A stretch of DNA of 64,000 nt from JANQSS01 sp965249735 (GTDB lineage Bacteria; Bacteroidota; Bacteroidia; Chitinophagales; Saprospiraceae): the NCBI GenBank assembly GCA_965249735.1, contig CBDFMS010000021.1, positions 186,001-250,000 on the forward strand, written 5' to 3'. Positions within the stretch are counted from its first letter, which is position 1, and each line of letters starts with the position of its first letter. Positions 35,179 to 43,440 of the stretch are shown here, piece after piece. The notes under the pieces are model-generated. The model worked only from the letters and a program-made list of their open reading frames with translations, ran no database searches and was not told the origin of the DNA. The position numbers were made by a program, and so were the translations under genes.

Positions 35179-35604
35179 TTAATTATTCTCGTGAAATATA
35201 ATTTCAATGATAGACATCTCTTTTGACAATACTGAAAAATCTGACGTTTCTGTTCGACAGATCCATTCCACTTCATATCGATCCAGTTTCTTTGGTACAT
35301 GCAACACCACCAGGGAAAAATCACGAATGCCTGCCAGGGAATGATTGATGTTTAGTTCATGCTGAATCTCTGCCTTTAACGATTCGAAATTCTCCAAAAC
35401 ATATGCTACTACATTCCTGGAATGTTCTTTTAAAAGTTTTGCTTCGGCATCGATAAAAAAATCAAACGCTTCCATCGTCGATGTACCTTTGGTAAATCCC
35501 GCCCACACCGTTCCATTATCACTTTCGATATAACGTAATTTTCCCAACAGCGGATCTTTAATAATTGTATTCGGATTTCCAAAAAGCCTGGTAAAAAAAT
35601 TCAT
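35179..35604 (-). CDS. Hypothetical protein
   Basis: 141 residues from the ATG at 35604; the longer open frame overlaps the DUF1456 gene and its extra residues look non-coding. Composition and pattern (DPLLGKLRYIESDNGTVWAG, TMEAFDFFIDAEAKLLKEHS, VEWICRTETSDFSVLSKEM) suggest a small alpha/beta immunity- or DUF6985-like fold, but I do not assign it. It starts four bases after the DUF1456 stop codon, so they are co-transcribed. Confidence 0.68.
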   Translation of the reverse strand: MNFFTRLFGNPNTIIKDPLLGKLRYIESDNGTVWAGFTKGTSTMEAFDFFIDAEAKLLKEHSRNVVAYVLENFESLKAEIQHELNINHSLAGIRDFSLVVLHVPKKLDRYEVEWICRTETSDFSVLSKEMSIIEIIFHENN

Positions 35605-35608
35605 GGTG

Positions 35609-36079
35609 TTACTTTTTCTTATCGTTTCGAATTTTTTGCTGTAATCCCTGTAAGAAATTTCGCAAAAACTGATCTTGAAGGTCGCGGTATTGTCGTTGTC
35701 CTGGTTTTCGAAAAAACGCACTTAATTCATGTTTACTCAGGTTGGAATTCGTTCTGTCAAAAACGTCCATCATATCGTCATCTTTGAACATGAGGGCTAT
35801 TTTAATTTTACGCAGAATGACATTGTTGTTCAATTCCTTTTCGTGCGGTACGGGTGGCCCCTCTCTTTTTCCTCGATTCTTGATGATCCATCCGTTGAGA
35901 AACGTCGACAGATCAAGATCTGACGCTTCCTGGAAGCCGGGGTCAGCTTCACGCTTGAGCCAATTTACTACCAATTCACGTGTCACTTCTCTGGCAGCCA
36001 AGCCGTATAAAGCCATCATATCTTCATCACTAAAATCAAAGGTGTAGCGGAGCCGGCGCAGTATGTCGTTGTTGTTCAT
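35609..36079 (-). CDS. DUF1456 family protein (YehS-like)
   Basis: 156 residues built of two similar halves, each opening with an asparagine-rich start: NNNDILRRLRYTFDFSDEDM and NNNVILRKIKIALMFKDDDM, followed by a four-helix pattern. This duplication is characteristic of DUF1456 (E. coli YehS). The family's role is unknown; the fold is thought to be helical and possibly nucleic-acid related. The Lys-rich end (RNDKKK) is typical. It is first in a two-gene unit with the hypothetical protein downstream. Confidence 0.88.
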   Translation of the reverse strand: MNNNDILRRLRYTFDFSDEDMMALYGLAAREVTRELVVNWLKREADPGFQEASDLDLSTFLNGWIIKNRGKREGPPVPHEKELNNNVILRKIKIALMFKDDDMMDVFDRTNSNLSKHELSAFFRKPGQRQYRDLQDQFLRNFLQGLQQKIRNDKKK

Positions 36080-36172
36080 GATCTAATCTAACAAATGAAA
36101 GAGATATGGGTTGTGCTGAAAAAGAAGCAAATAGTTATAATAATATATTGGATAACGAACGAGGTACGCTTA

Positions 36173-37636
36173 TCACTCCTCATTTGGTTCGCCGGCCCGT
36201 TCGATCCATTTTTGATCGATTGACTTGCTTGCTTTTGCTCCTAGTTTTTTGAGTTTCTCTGCGCGCTTAATCATATTACCAGAACCTTCATATAATTTAT
36301 TCATCGCTGCGCTGTAGGATTTTTTGGTGGTATCCATTTGCGCTCCAATTCGCTTTAGGTCTTCTAAGAGCAACACTAATTTGTCGTACATTTTTCCGGC
36401 CTCTGTTGCAATCTCGATTGAATTTCGTTTCTGTTTTTCGTTCGTCCACATGCTATCGATGGTTTTAAGCGTAGCCAATAATGTTGCCGGCGTGACGATA
36501 ACTATGTTTTTATCAAATGCACGCTGGTAAATCTCATGATCCGCATTGACCGCCGAAGAAAAGGCCGTTTCTATGGGAATGAACATAAGAACAAAGTCGG
36601 GGCTTTCTATCTGATATATATCGTGGTAGCGTTTTTCTGATAGTTGATCGACATGATTTTTTATAGAAAGCAGGTGCGCTTTTAAATACGTATCAAACTC
36701 CTCTTCCTCGGCATTGATCATTTTCTCATACCCAGTTAAACTCACCTTTGAGTCAACAATCAATTTTTTTCCATCCGGTAAATAAATAATAACATCAGGT
36801 TGTTTTCGCCCCTCTTCCGTTTGAAAACTCTGTTGTATTTCATACTCCCTTCCTTTTTCCAATCCAGATTTTTCCAATACACGTTGTAAGACAACCTCGC
36901 CCCAGTTTCCCTGTATTTTACTGTCACCTTTTAGTGCTTTGGTCAACTGCTGTGCCTCTTTTGTCATCGATTCATTCAAGTCTCGAAGATTTAATATTTG
37001 TTCCCGCAAAGAGGCGTGTCGGTCAATGGTATCCTTGTGTGTTTCTTCCACACGATGTTGAAAATCTTTTATTTTATCATTTAAGGGTTTGAGGATGGTT
37101 TGAATATTGATTTTATTTTCCTCAGAAAACTTTTGTGATTTTTCTTCAAAGGCACGTTGCGCTTCATTCTTAAAAACTTGTATTAAGTTCTCACTTTGCT
37201 TTTTGAGATTTTCTTCTTGTTTTTCAAGTTTTTCATTTAATGCCTCGTTGACGGACTGGAGTTGTGCAATAGTTTCCCGAAATGCCACCAGGTCCTCGTG
37301 TTGTTGCTTAATTTCAACTCCTTGAATCTCATTTGTGCGTTCCTCTTTTTTCAAATGGACCTCGAGAAGTTCCAACTTGGATTCGATTGCGCTTTTATGT
37401 TGGAGTGATGAACGCATAAGATCCTCTTGTTCACGCGATCGCGTGCGACTCGTATCAATTTCATTTTGTAATTTTTGCTGCGTCAGCATAAGCTGCGAAG
37501 TTCGTTCCTGTTCTTGTGCCAGTTGCTCCCTGGCTGTATGATACTTATGTATCGGTACACGTTTTGACAATACCAACAAGAGGATGAGCACCACAATGAC
37601 AAGGGCAGCGCTCAATGCTATGACAAATGGATCCAT
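36173..37636 (-). CDS. rmuC: DNA recombination protein RmuC
   Basis: 487 residues. One N-terminal membrane anchor (FVIALSAALVIVVLILLLVL), a long coiled coil (about 25-215), then the nuclease-like RmuC domain: KGDSKIQGNWGEVVLQRVLE near 230-249, GRKQPDVIIYLPDGKKLIVDSKVSL near 270-294, and EIYQRAFDKNIVIVTPATLLATL. RmuC limits inversions at short repeats and has a PD-(D/E)xK-like fold. ATG 37636 is used because the alternative TTG (37639) falls within the promoter-to-start spacer. A consensus promoter ends four bases before the ATG. Confidence 0.93.
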   Translation of the reverse strand: MDPFVIALSAALVIVVLILLLVLSKRVPIHKYHTAREQLAQEQERTSQLMLTQQKLQNEIDTSRTRSREQEDLMRSSLQHKSAIESKLELLEVHLKKEERTNEIQGVEIKQQHEDLVAFRETIAQLQSVNEALNEKLEKQEENLKKQSENLIQVFKNEAQRAFEEKSQKFSEENKINIQTILKPLNDKIKDFQHRVEETHKDTIDRHASLREQILNLRDLNESMTKEAQQLTKALKGDSKIQGNWGEVVLQRVLEKSGLEKGREYEIQQSFQTEEGRKQPDVIIYLPDGKKLIVDSKVSLTGYEKMINAEEEEFDTYLKAHLLSIKNHVDQLSEKRYHDIYQIESPDFVLMFIPIETAFSSAVNADHEIYQRAFDKNIVIVTPATLLATLKTIDSMWTNEKQKRNSIEIATEAGKMYDKLVLLLEDLKRIGAQMDTTKKSYSAAMNKLYEGSGNMIKRAEKLKKLGAKASKSIDQKWIERAGEPNEE

Positions 37637-37640
37637 CAAT

Positions 37641-37668
37641 CAAAGATAAGGCATGAGAACCAAGCCAA
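37641..37668 (-). promoter_or_regulatory. Promoter TTG-N17-TATCTTTG four bases before the rmuC ATG
   Basis: On the minus strand TTG (37668-37666), 17 bases, TATCTTTG (37648-37641), ATTG, ATG. With the usual 4-7 base gap from box to start site the message would begin at or next to the A of the ATG, a leaderless mRNA. Confidence 0.55.
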
Positions 37669-37740
37669 CATTTGCCTCATGCTTGTACCATGTTACACAT
37701 GAATGATTTCTATCTAGCCATCAGATCGTTCAGTCAACGT

Positions 37741-38358
37741 CTAAAATAAGCCTGTCAGTTTATTCCAGAGTATGGGCAATGTCAATCCCAGAACTAACAA
37801 AGACACAACCATCACCCAGCTATTCCGTTTAATCCCGAATAGTTTTTGTAATAGAAAATAAACGATGAGAACAAACAGGACTATTGCGATTTGTCCAATT
37901 TCAAGGCCCAGGTTAAACCCCAATAAAGGGATAAGTATAGAATCCTCATTTCCGAGTAAGGATTTCAAATAATTCGAAAACCCAAGACCATGAATAAAGC
38001 CAAAGAATAATGCTGCCCAATATCGTAAGCGAAGTGCCCGGGGATTGGCAACGCTTTTATATTTAACAATATTAAACACGGCCGTCATGACAATGGTCAA
38101 TGGAATGAGAAATTCAATAATCTCTATTGGAACTCTGAATTGATCCAACGTCGATAAGATCAACGTTACAGAATGTCCAATCGTAAACGCGGTGACAAGG
38201 ATGATCACCTTTTTATATTCCCGTATGTGATAGATCGCGGCGAGGGCAACGACAAACAGCAAGTGGTCGTAACCTTCGGCTGAAAGTATATCAGTAAACA
38301 GGCGTCTATCCAATATGTGGTTGAACCCGATCTTTAAATACAATTCAAATGCAGTCAT
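37741..38358 (-). CDS. HupE/UreJ-family membrane protein
   Basis: 205 residues from ATG 38358. Six to seven membrane helices. The metal-site motif GYDHLLFVVALAAIYH near residues 28-43 and FTIGHSVTLILS near 57-68 plus GFIHGLGFSNYL near 120 match the HupE/UreJ family 2, which includes nickel/cobalt permeases of the secondary type as well as many proteins of unknown role. No urease or hydrogenase genes are in the window, so the transported metal is unknown. Promoter not seen. Confidence 0.86.
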   Translation of the reverse strand: MTAFELYLKIGFNHILDRRLFTDILSAEGYDHLLFVVALAAIYHIREYKKVIILVTAFTIGHSVTLILSTLDQFRVPIEIIEFLIPLTIVMTAVFNIVKYKSVANPRALRLRYWAALFFGFIHGLGFSNYLKSLLGNEDSILIPLLGFNLGLEIGQIAIVLFVLIVYFLLQKLFGIKRNSWVMVVSLLVLGLTLPILWNKLTGLF

Positions 38359-38473
38359 GTGAATGATCAATCTTTAGCCCTGAAAAATACGACAAGCTTG
38401 AAGAACTAACAATTTATCCTTACTCATGTGATTCTTTCACACGAAATAGCGCATACCGATTATCTTAGCTTTT

Positions 38474-40303
38474 ATGACCAAAGAAGATTTTATCAAACTC
38501 TCTGATAGCCTGCCTCGGTATCCCGGGGTCTATCGATTCATTGGTCCGGACAATATCATCCTTTATGTAGGCAAGGCAAAAAACCTAAAAAACAGGGTAT
38601 CAAATTATTTCACGGGAGGGAAATCACGAACGTATAAAACACGATCCCTGGTAAAAAATGCGAATCGGGTTGAATACACCGTGGTGGATTCAGAACACGA
38701 TGCCTTGCTGCTTGAAAATAATTTAATTAAAGAACATCAACCCCGCTATAATGTCAATTTACGGGATGATAAAACCTACACGTATATATGCATTAAAAAA
38801 GAGCGCTTTCCTCGTGTTTTTTTTACCAGAAAATTAATTAAAGACGGGTCGATTTACTACGGACCCTATACATCAAAACATAAGGCACGCATCGTATTGG
38901 ATCTCGTTAAAAAGTTGTTTCCATTACGTACATGTTCGTTCAACCTATCGGAAAATAATATCGCCAAAGGTAAATTCAAAATTTGCCTGGAATATCATCT
39001 GGGGAACTGCCTGGGTCCTTGTGAAGGGCTGGAATCTGAAGCGGACTATAATGCCAAAATCGCACAAGTCAAAGAAATGTTGAAAGGGCGATTATCCAAA
39101 GTTAAAAGGCAGATTAAAACGCAAATGGTCCAGGCATCTACGGAGTTGAATTTTGAAAAAGCCCAACGACTCAAGCTCAAACTAGACGCGGTCGAAGATT
39201 ATCACAGTCAGTCTGCCGTCGTCAATCAATCCGAAGAAGATTTGGATGTGTTTGCCATCATTGACCGCGACAAGTACGCCTACGTCAGTTATCTGAAAAT
39301 CGTCGAAGGTAGCGTCGTGCATGCTTACTCTGCTGAACTCGTGAAAAATTTGGATGATGCATTGGTCGACCTGCTCGGCCATGCCATATTTCGTATTCGC
39401 GAACGATTTGGAAGCCTGGCCCGTCACCTCATTCTGCCATTTGAGGTTGACTATAAGGAAACTGACCTGGCACATACAATTCCACAACGCGGAGGACACT
39501 ACAAATTGTTAGAACTCGCTAAGCAAAACGCTTTCTTCTACGCGCAGCAGCGTGAACGTCAACGCCGTGAAAAAAGCAATCGACAAACTCCGGCCGAGCG
39601 CATTCTTACGACACTCAAAAATGATTTGAATATGGAAGAAATGCCCTTGCATATTGAGTGTTTTGATAATTCCAATATTCAAGGTAGTCATCCCGTTGCA
39701 TCTTGTGTCGTTTATAAAAACGCAAGACCGGCCAAAAAGGATTATAGAAAATTTAATATTAAAACCGTCGAAGGTCCCGACGATTATGCTTCAATGGTGG
39801 AAGTAGTCGGTCGCCGATATAAAAGACTGCTAAATGAAGACCAGCCTTTACCCCAATTAATTATCATCGATGGCGGAAAAGGACAATTGAATGCCGCCAT
39901 GAAAGCTTTGGTCGAATTAAATCTACAGGAAAAAATTACAATAATCGGAATCGCTAAACGATTAGAAGAAATATTTTTTCCCGGTGATTCTATCCCACTC
40001 TATATTAATAAAAAATCCGAATCCCTTAAGTTAATTCAACAGCTACGGAATGAAGCCCACCGATTTGCCATTACATTTCATCGTAACAAACGGTCCCAAA
40101 AATTCACCAAATCCTCTCTTACTGATATTCCCGGCATTGGCAAAGTCACTGCTCAAAAGTTACTTAAGCATTTCAAATCCGTAAAGCGGTTAAAAGCGGC
40201 GAGTATAGAAGAATTAAAAAGTACGGTAGGCCCTAAGCTTGCATCAACAATTCATGATTATTTGATAAATAAAACTCCCAATAACCACGAAAACCAAAAA
40301 TAA
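38474..40303 (+). CDS. uvrC: Excinuclease ABC subunit C
   Basis: 609 residues, full length. GIY-YIG nuclease domain at the N-terminus (LPRYPGVYRFIG, ILYVGKAKNLKNRVSNYF), a Cys-cluster region (RTCSFNLS, KICLEYHLGNCLGPCEG), UVR domain near 205-240 (ASTELNFEKAQRLKLKLDAV), the RNase H-like second nuclease (IECFDNSNIQGSHPVASCVV, LIIIDGGKGQLNAAM), and two C-terminal helix-hairpin-helix motifs (LTDIPGIGKVTAQKLLKHF). UvrC makes both incisions in nucleotide excision repair with UvrB. uvrA is 20 kb away in this window; uvrB is not seen. Confidence 0.97.
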   Translation: MTKEDFIKLSDSLPRYPGVYRFIGPDNIILYVGKAKNLKNRVSNYFTGGKSRTYKTRSLVKNANRVEYTVVDSEHDALLLENNLIKEHQPRYNVNLRDDKTYTYICIKKERFPRVFFTRKLIKDGSIYYGPYTSKHKARIVLDLVKKLFPLRTCSFNLSENNIAKGKFKICLEYHLGNCLGPCEGLESEADYNAKIAQVKEMLKGRLSKVKRQIKTQMVQASTELNFEKAQRLKLKLDAVEDYHSQSAVVNQSEEDLDVFAIIDRDKYAYVSYLKIVEGSVVHAYSAELVKNLDDALVDLLGHAIFRIRERFGSLARHLILPFEVDYKETDLAHTIPQRGGHYKLLELAKQNAFFYAQQRERQRREKSNRQTPAERILTTLKNDLNMEEMPLHIECFDNSNIQGSHPVASCVVYKNARPAKKDYRKFNIKTVEGPDDYASMVEVVGRRYKRLLNEDQPLPQLIIIDGGKGQLNAAMKALVELNLQEKITIIGIAKRLEEIFFPGDSIPLYINKKSESLKLIQQLRNEAHRFAITFHRNKRSQKFTKSSLTDIPGIGKVTAQKLLKHFKSVKRLKAASIEELKSTVGPKLASTIHDYLINKTPNNHENQK

Positions 40304-40441
40304 CGGATTGTTGAAAAATAGTTCATAACAAAAATATCTGTTCCATGAATTGAATTTATATTCTTAACTTGTCTTCGATATTGGTTATATTAATTTACAC
40401 CCGAATTTTGAATGAGCATATCATAATTTAATTCGTAATCA

Positions 40442-42241
40442 ATGATTAAAAAGATATTTTTTCCAGTTATTCTGTTGTTGTTAGGATGGGCCTTTTTCAT
40501 TAGCCCCACAATCAAGGAAGTCGCTGCCGGTGTTGCTATTCTTCTTTTTGGCATGATTATGCTGGAAGAAGGATTTAATGCTTTTGTGGAGGGACCCCTG
40601 CAAAAGTTACTGAGTCGCGTGACAAACAAGTTGTATAAAAGTTTAAGTCTGGGATTTATCGTCACGGCACTTTTACAATCCAGTTCCTTGATCAGTGTGA
40701 TTACAATATCCTTTCTCAGTGCCGGGTTGATAGGACTCCATGCGGGCATCGGGATTATTTTTGGAGCAAATTTGGGAACAACAGCCACGGCATGGTTGGT
40801 GGCCATTTTTGGTTTGAAGATAAAAGTATCGGCCCTGGCAATGCCTATGCTTGCTTTTGGTATTCTCTTTGTATTTCAAAAATCAAAAACCTTAAAAGGT
40901 GTAGGTTATGTTCTCGCCGGCTTGGGATTCTTTTTTCTAGGTATTCACTATATGAAGCAAGGGTTTGACATCTATCAGGACAGCATCAACCTGGCTGATT
41001 ATGCGATGCCCGGATTTTGGGGGTTGATCGTCTATACCCTTATCGGAATTATGATCACCCTTATTTTACAATCCAGTAGTGCAGCTATGGCATTAATACT
41101 CACAGCATTGGCCGTGGGACAGATCACTTACGAAAATTCATTGGCGCTAGCCATTGGGGCAAATGTCGGGACTACCATAACTGCAATACTCGGTTCTCTG
41201 AGCGCAAATATCGCTGGAAAACGACTCGCGGGTGCACACTTGGTATTCAATATGACGACGGGAATTATTGCACTTATTTTTATTGTTCAATTGGGTGACT
41301 TAGTGGATTTTATTTCAACTTCAACCGGTGTCCTACCTACTAATTACACCATCAAATTATCTATTTTCCATACAATTTTTAACCTTATTGGTATTGTTAT
41401 CATGATGCCGTTTGTAAAGCTTCTTGTTAAATTTTTAAATAGGGTCTTCGTCAAAAAAGATGAAGAAGAACCTGCGATTGAGTACCCCAGATATCTCAAT
41501 GAGAATGTACTAGCTTATTCCCAAACGGCCTTGCGAGCCCTTTTGGACGAAAGTAAAAGGTTATTTGAAAAAGCAACATTCAAGATTGTAGCGCATGGCC
41601 TCAATCTACACAGGTCGGACATTATAGGTGATGAAAAAATAAAAAAAATAGTCAAAAAATCGAAAGATGAACTCGAAGTAGATATCGAAGAGTTGTATTA
41701 TAATAAAGTAAAAGTTATTTACAGTAAAATAATCAAATATGCCACTCTTGCCCAAAGCAAATTCTCCCTTTCCCCTGAGGGCATGGAGGCCTTCACGCGA
41801 ATAAAACTAGCGAACAGAAATGTCGTTGAGTTAATTAAAAATATTCGTGGTTTGCGAAAAAATGTAACGCTATACATGCGTTCAGACAACATCTATATTC
41901 AAAAAGAATATGATCGTCTTAGGCGTAAAGTATCGCGGGTTCTACGAGCAATATATTTCGCTCAAAAAGATGAGAGTCCAGAAGCACATTTAGAAAGGCT
42001 CGAAAAGCTCAAAATGAAAGCGGACAAAAGTGATGTTTTGGTTGATGGTACACTTGACAAGTTGATTAGAGAGAAAAAGATCTCCAGTGTAATGGCAACA
42101 TCCTTGGCAAATGACAGTGACAACATTGCCGACATTACTAAAAAATTAATCGAAACTGCGGAGCTACTGTATATAGATCGTGATACGCTTATAAGATCAG
42201 CAGAAGAAGAAAAGATAAATGAGCTGGAAAATATAGAATAA
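40442..42241 (+). CDS. Na+/phosphate cotransporter (PNaS/NptA type) with PhoU-like tail
   Basis: 599 residues. Two inverted Na_Pi_cotrans halves carry the duplicated substrate motif QSSS: TALLQSSSLISVITIS near 77-92 and LILQSSSAAMALILTAL near 208-224, each followed by GANLGTT or GANVGTT. Residues ~360-590 are soluble and helical, like a PhoU domain (RDTLIRSAEEEKINELEN at the end). It imports inorganic phosphate, or acts in phosphate efflux, at the inner membrane; the PhoU-like part is thought to be regulatory. It is not adjacent to the polyphosphate kinases but belongs to the same metabolic area. Confidence 0.92.
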   Translation: MIKKIFFPVILLLLGWAFFISPTIKEVAAGVAILLFGMIMLEEGFNAFVEGPLQKLLSRVTNKLYKSLSLGFIVTALLQSSSLISVITISFLSAGLIGLHAGIGIIFGANLGTTATAWLVAIFGLKIKVSALAMPMLAFGILFVFQKSKTLKGVGYVLAGLGFFFLGIHYMKQGFDIYQDSINLADYAMPGFWGLIVYTLIGIMITLILQSSSAAMALILTALAVGQITYENSLALAIGANVGTTITAILGSLSANIAGKRLAGAHLVFNMTTGIIALIFIVQLGDLVDFISTSTGVLPTNYTIKLSIFHTIFNLIGIVIMMPFVKLLVKFLNRVFVKKDEEEPAIEYPRYLNENVLAYSQTALRALLDESKRLFEKATFKIVAHGLNLHRSDIIGDEKIKKIVKKSKDELEVDIEELYYNKVKVIYSKIIKYATLAQSKFSLSPEGMEAFTRIKLANRNVVELIKNIRGLRKNVTLYMRSDNIYIQKEYDRLRRKVSRVLRAIYFAQKDESPEAHLERLEKLKMKADKSDVLVDGTLDKLIREKKISSVMATSLANDSDNIADITKKLIETAELLYIDRDTLIRSAEEEKINELENIE

Positions 42242-42282
42242 CACTCAGGACAAAATCGACCGTATACACTTCTTGAAGTCCA

Positions 42283-43407
42283 TTAATTCTGTTTAGGTTC
42301 CATGTCGATACCTTTAGTCAATCGTTGTACTATTTTGAATTGACTTAAAAAATTATGAGCCACCACACGTAGCATCGTGTACACAGGAATTGCCAGAATC
42401 ATTCCGACAATACCGCCTAGCTTAGCCGCTAGTAAGATGACAATGAATATTTCCAATGGATGAGCCTTGACGCTCTTAGAGAAAATAACCGGTTGTAAAA
42501 TAAAATTATCCATTAATTGCATGGAAGCGAAAACCGCTACAACCTTTATCAACATCGGCACCAATTCGCTGTAAAATTGGGCGTCGCCATTGGTCGATAT
42601 CGTTACTAAGACACCAAAGATAGCTCCGATTAAAGGCCCTAAATAAGGAATGACATTCATGATGGCAGCAAAAAAACCAATGAGAAGCGCATTTTTAATA
42701 CCAAGAAGTGACAAGGCGACTGATACAAAAGTGGTAATGATCACCATTTGTACGAAGATGCCGCTAAAATATCTGGTCAATAAAACAATAGTGTCATCCA
42801 AGACCTTTTTTACCTGGTTTTCATATCGGTTGGGTACAAGCGCAAGAATAAATCCTTGAAACATACCTTTCTCCTGTAAGAAGAAAAAGGTAATAAAGAG
42901 AATAGAAAAAATACCCATTAGAAATTCCGATGCAAACGTAATCAGCGAGGAGAAGAAATCGCCCATTTTTTGCGGATCCAAAAATCCACTTAGCATATCG
43001 CGCACAATTTCTTCAGATGAATTTTGCTTTACTTCAACACCTAATTTGACCAGGTAGGCTTCAATGGATTTAAATGGAACTTCAAGTGTCTGCCCGATTG
43101 AGCCATAGTCCAGCTCTGTTAAAAACATGGCTTGTTGAACAACCACAGGGACAATCAAAGAAAGAAATAGGCTAAACAATATGATGAACAATACGAGTGT
43201 AAGCAAAGCCGCCACCGCTGAACCAAAACGAAATTTTCTCAACCTCAATTTTTTCAGAAAAATATTCATGAATGGTTGGCCCATGAGTGATAATACAAAC
43301 GAGACCAATATGTAGGAAATAATGTCAGTAAAGAAATAGAAGCCAACGCCGATGATTAGCAATGAAACGATAAGGAACCAAATATTACTATTTATTTTCA
43401 ATGGCAT
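42283..43407 (-). CDS. AI-2E/PerM-family transporter
   Basis: 374 residues, eight predicted helices, and the characteristic pattern of PF01594: helix pair at the N-terminus (WFLIVSLLIIGVGFYFF), LLTLVLFIILFSLFLSLIVP, a periplasmic segment of about 80 residues, then GIFSILFITFFFLQEKG, FFAAIMNVIPYLGPLIGAIFG near 235-255 and ILLAAKLGGIVGMILAIPVY near 318. Members export AI-2, other small molecules or Na+. The gene is 33 bp downstream of the PBP gene on the same strand and probably the last gene of that unit. Confidence 0.9.
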   Translation of the reverse strand: MPLKINSNIWFLIVSLLIIGVGFYFFTDIISYILVSFVLSLMGQPFMNIFLKKLRLRKFRFGSAVAALLTLVLFIILFSLFLSLIVPVVVQQAMFLTELDYGSIGQTLEVPFKSIEAYLVKLGVEVKQNSSEEIVRDMLSGFLDPQKMGDFFSSLITFASEFLMGIFSILFITFFFLQEKGMFQGFILALVPNRYENQVKKVLDDTIVLLTRYFSGIFVQMVIITTFVSVALSLLGIKNALLIGFFAAIMNVIPYLGPLIGAIFGVLVTISTNGDAQFYSELVPMLIKVVAVFASMQLMDNFILQPVIFSKSVKAHPLEIFIVILLAAKLGGIVGMILAIPVYTMLRVVAHNFLSQFKIVQRLTKGIDMEPKQN

Positions 43408-43440
43408 TTATACGAGGTTTTCTAATACCGGGTGTAATTT